Origin: Lachnospiraceae bacterium UBA3711
Lineage (GTDB): Bacteria > Bacillota > Clostridia > Lachnospirales > Lachnospiraceae
Assembly (NCBI GenBank): GCA_002371345.1
Contig: DFHY01000066.1
Location: 12,244-33,827 of the forward strand
Length of the DNA: 21,584 bases
Direction: 5' to 3'
Made by a program: the position numbers and the translations under genes. The notes beneath the pieces are model-generated. The model searched no databases, was not told where the DNA came from, and worked only from the letters and a program-made list of their open reading frames with translations. Positions 21,374 to 21,584 of the stretch are shown here, piece after piece; the first letter of the stretch is position 1, and every line of letters begins with the position of its first letter.

Positions 21374-21584
21374 TCAGACTTCGTCACGCACCAGCTCCAT
21401 GATCCTGTCGTACTGGCCGTCAAGGTACAGATATCCTATCAGACACTCGAAAGCCGTCGCATCAAGGTAATCATCCATATCAGCGTTTTTTGCCTTATGC
21501 GCGGGCTTTGCGTTGTGTCCTCTTCTGCAGACAGCCTGCTCCTGATCCGAGAGCCTGTTCCTGATCTTCCGCATAACCCGTGCC
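21374..21584 (-). CDS. mrnC: Mini-ribonuclease III, C-terminal part (cut by window edge)
   Basis: The last 69 codons of a small RNase III-type catalytic domain protein that trims the ends of 23S rRNA precursor. Visible are RNRLSDQEQAVCRRGHNAKP, then HKAKNADMDDYLDATAFECL and IGYLYLDGQYDRIMEL, which match the C-terminal half of MrnC, including the Glu of the second catalytic cluster (ATAFECLIGYLYL). The start and first catalytic motif lie outside the window. Placement before rlmB is the usual Firmicute order. Confidence 0.9.
   Translation of the reverse strand, partial: ARVMRKIRNRLSDQEQAVCRRGHNAKPAHKAKNADMDDYLDATAFECLIGYLYLDGQYDRIMELVRDEV

Noticed and set aside
20589..21470. 293-codon + strand frame opposite rlmB
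   Set aside because: Antisense shadow of a conserved methyltransferase; no domain recognised.

Overview
The window reads as a chromosomal segment of a low-to-moderate GC Firmicute, most likely a Clostridia member of the Lachnospiraceae type. The grounds are a CodY global regulator, a perfect CIRCE operator before groES-groEL, MrnC next to an RlmB-type methyltransferase, tRNA genes without encoded CCA, a DUF6106-like membrane protein and strong purine-rich ribosome binding sites throughout. The genus cannot be fixed from the sequence alone.

Region 1 (1 to about 4713, all + strand) is the right-hand part of an integrated mobilizable element. It carries a MobA/MobL-type relaxase, two coiled-coil genes in another reading frame (the first wholly and the second partly inside the relaxase gene), a protein resembling phage and plasmid replication-associated factors, and a tyrosine recombinase whose stop codon lies 48 bases from the 3' end of a tRNA-Gly gene. 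This is the usual layout of an element inserted at a tRNA 3' end. The left end, the second attachment site and any cargo lie outside the window. No type IV secretion genes are visible, so it would probably need a helper for transfer.

Region 2 (about 4714 to 21584, all - strand) is core chromosome. In transcription order, right to left: mrnC (cut by the window edge), rlmB, secG, tRNA-Thr, comM-dprA, topA, codY, groES-groEL, a two-gene membrane-protein unit, guaB, an amidase-methyltransferase pair and tRNA-Gly. Promoters and terminators are readable at several borders: a CIRCE-controlled groESL promoter with the codY terminator built into it, consensus promoters for both tRNAs, and promoters for topA, guaB and secG.

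The most interesting structures are: (i) the double-coded 3' half of the relaxase gene, which recalls the nested mobA/mobB arrangement of IncQ plasmids; (ii) a MITE-like 232-bp repeat with 17-bp imperfect terminal inverted repeats between rlmB and secG, with a diverged partial copy in inverted orientation on the other side of rlmB; (iii) compact regulatory overlaps, namely a terminator inside the groESL promoter and a tRNA-Thr promoter built into a 12-bp inverted repeat. Nothing in the window amounts to a clear, wholly new defence or metabolic system.
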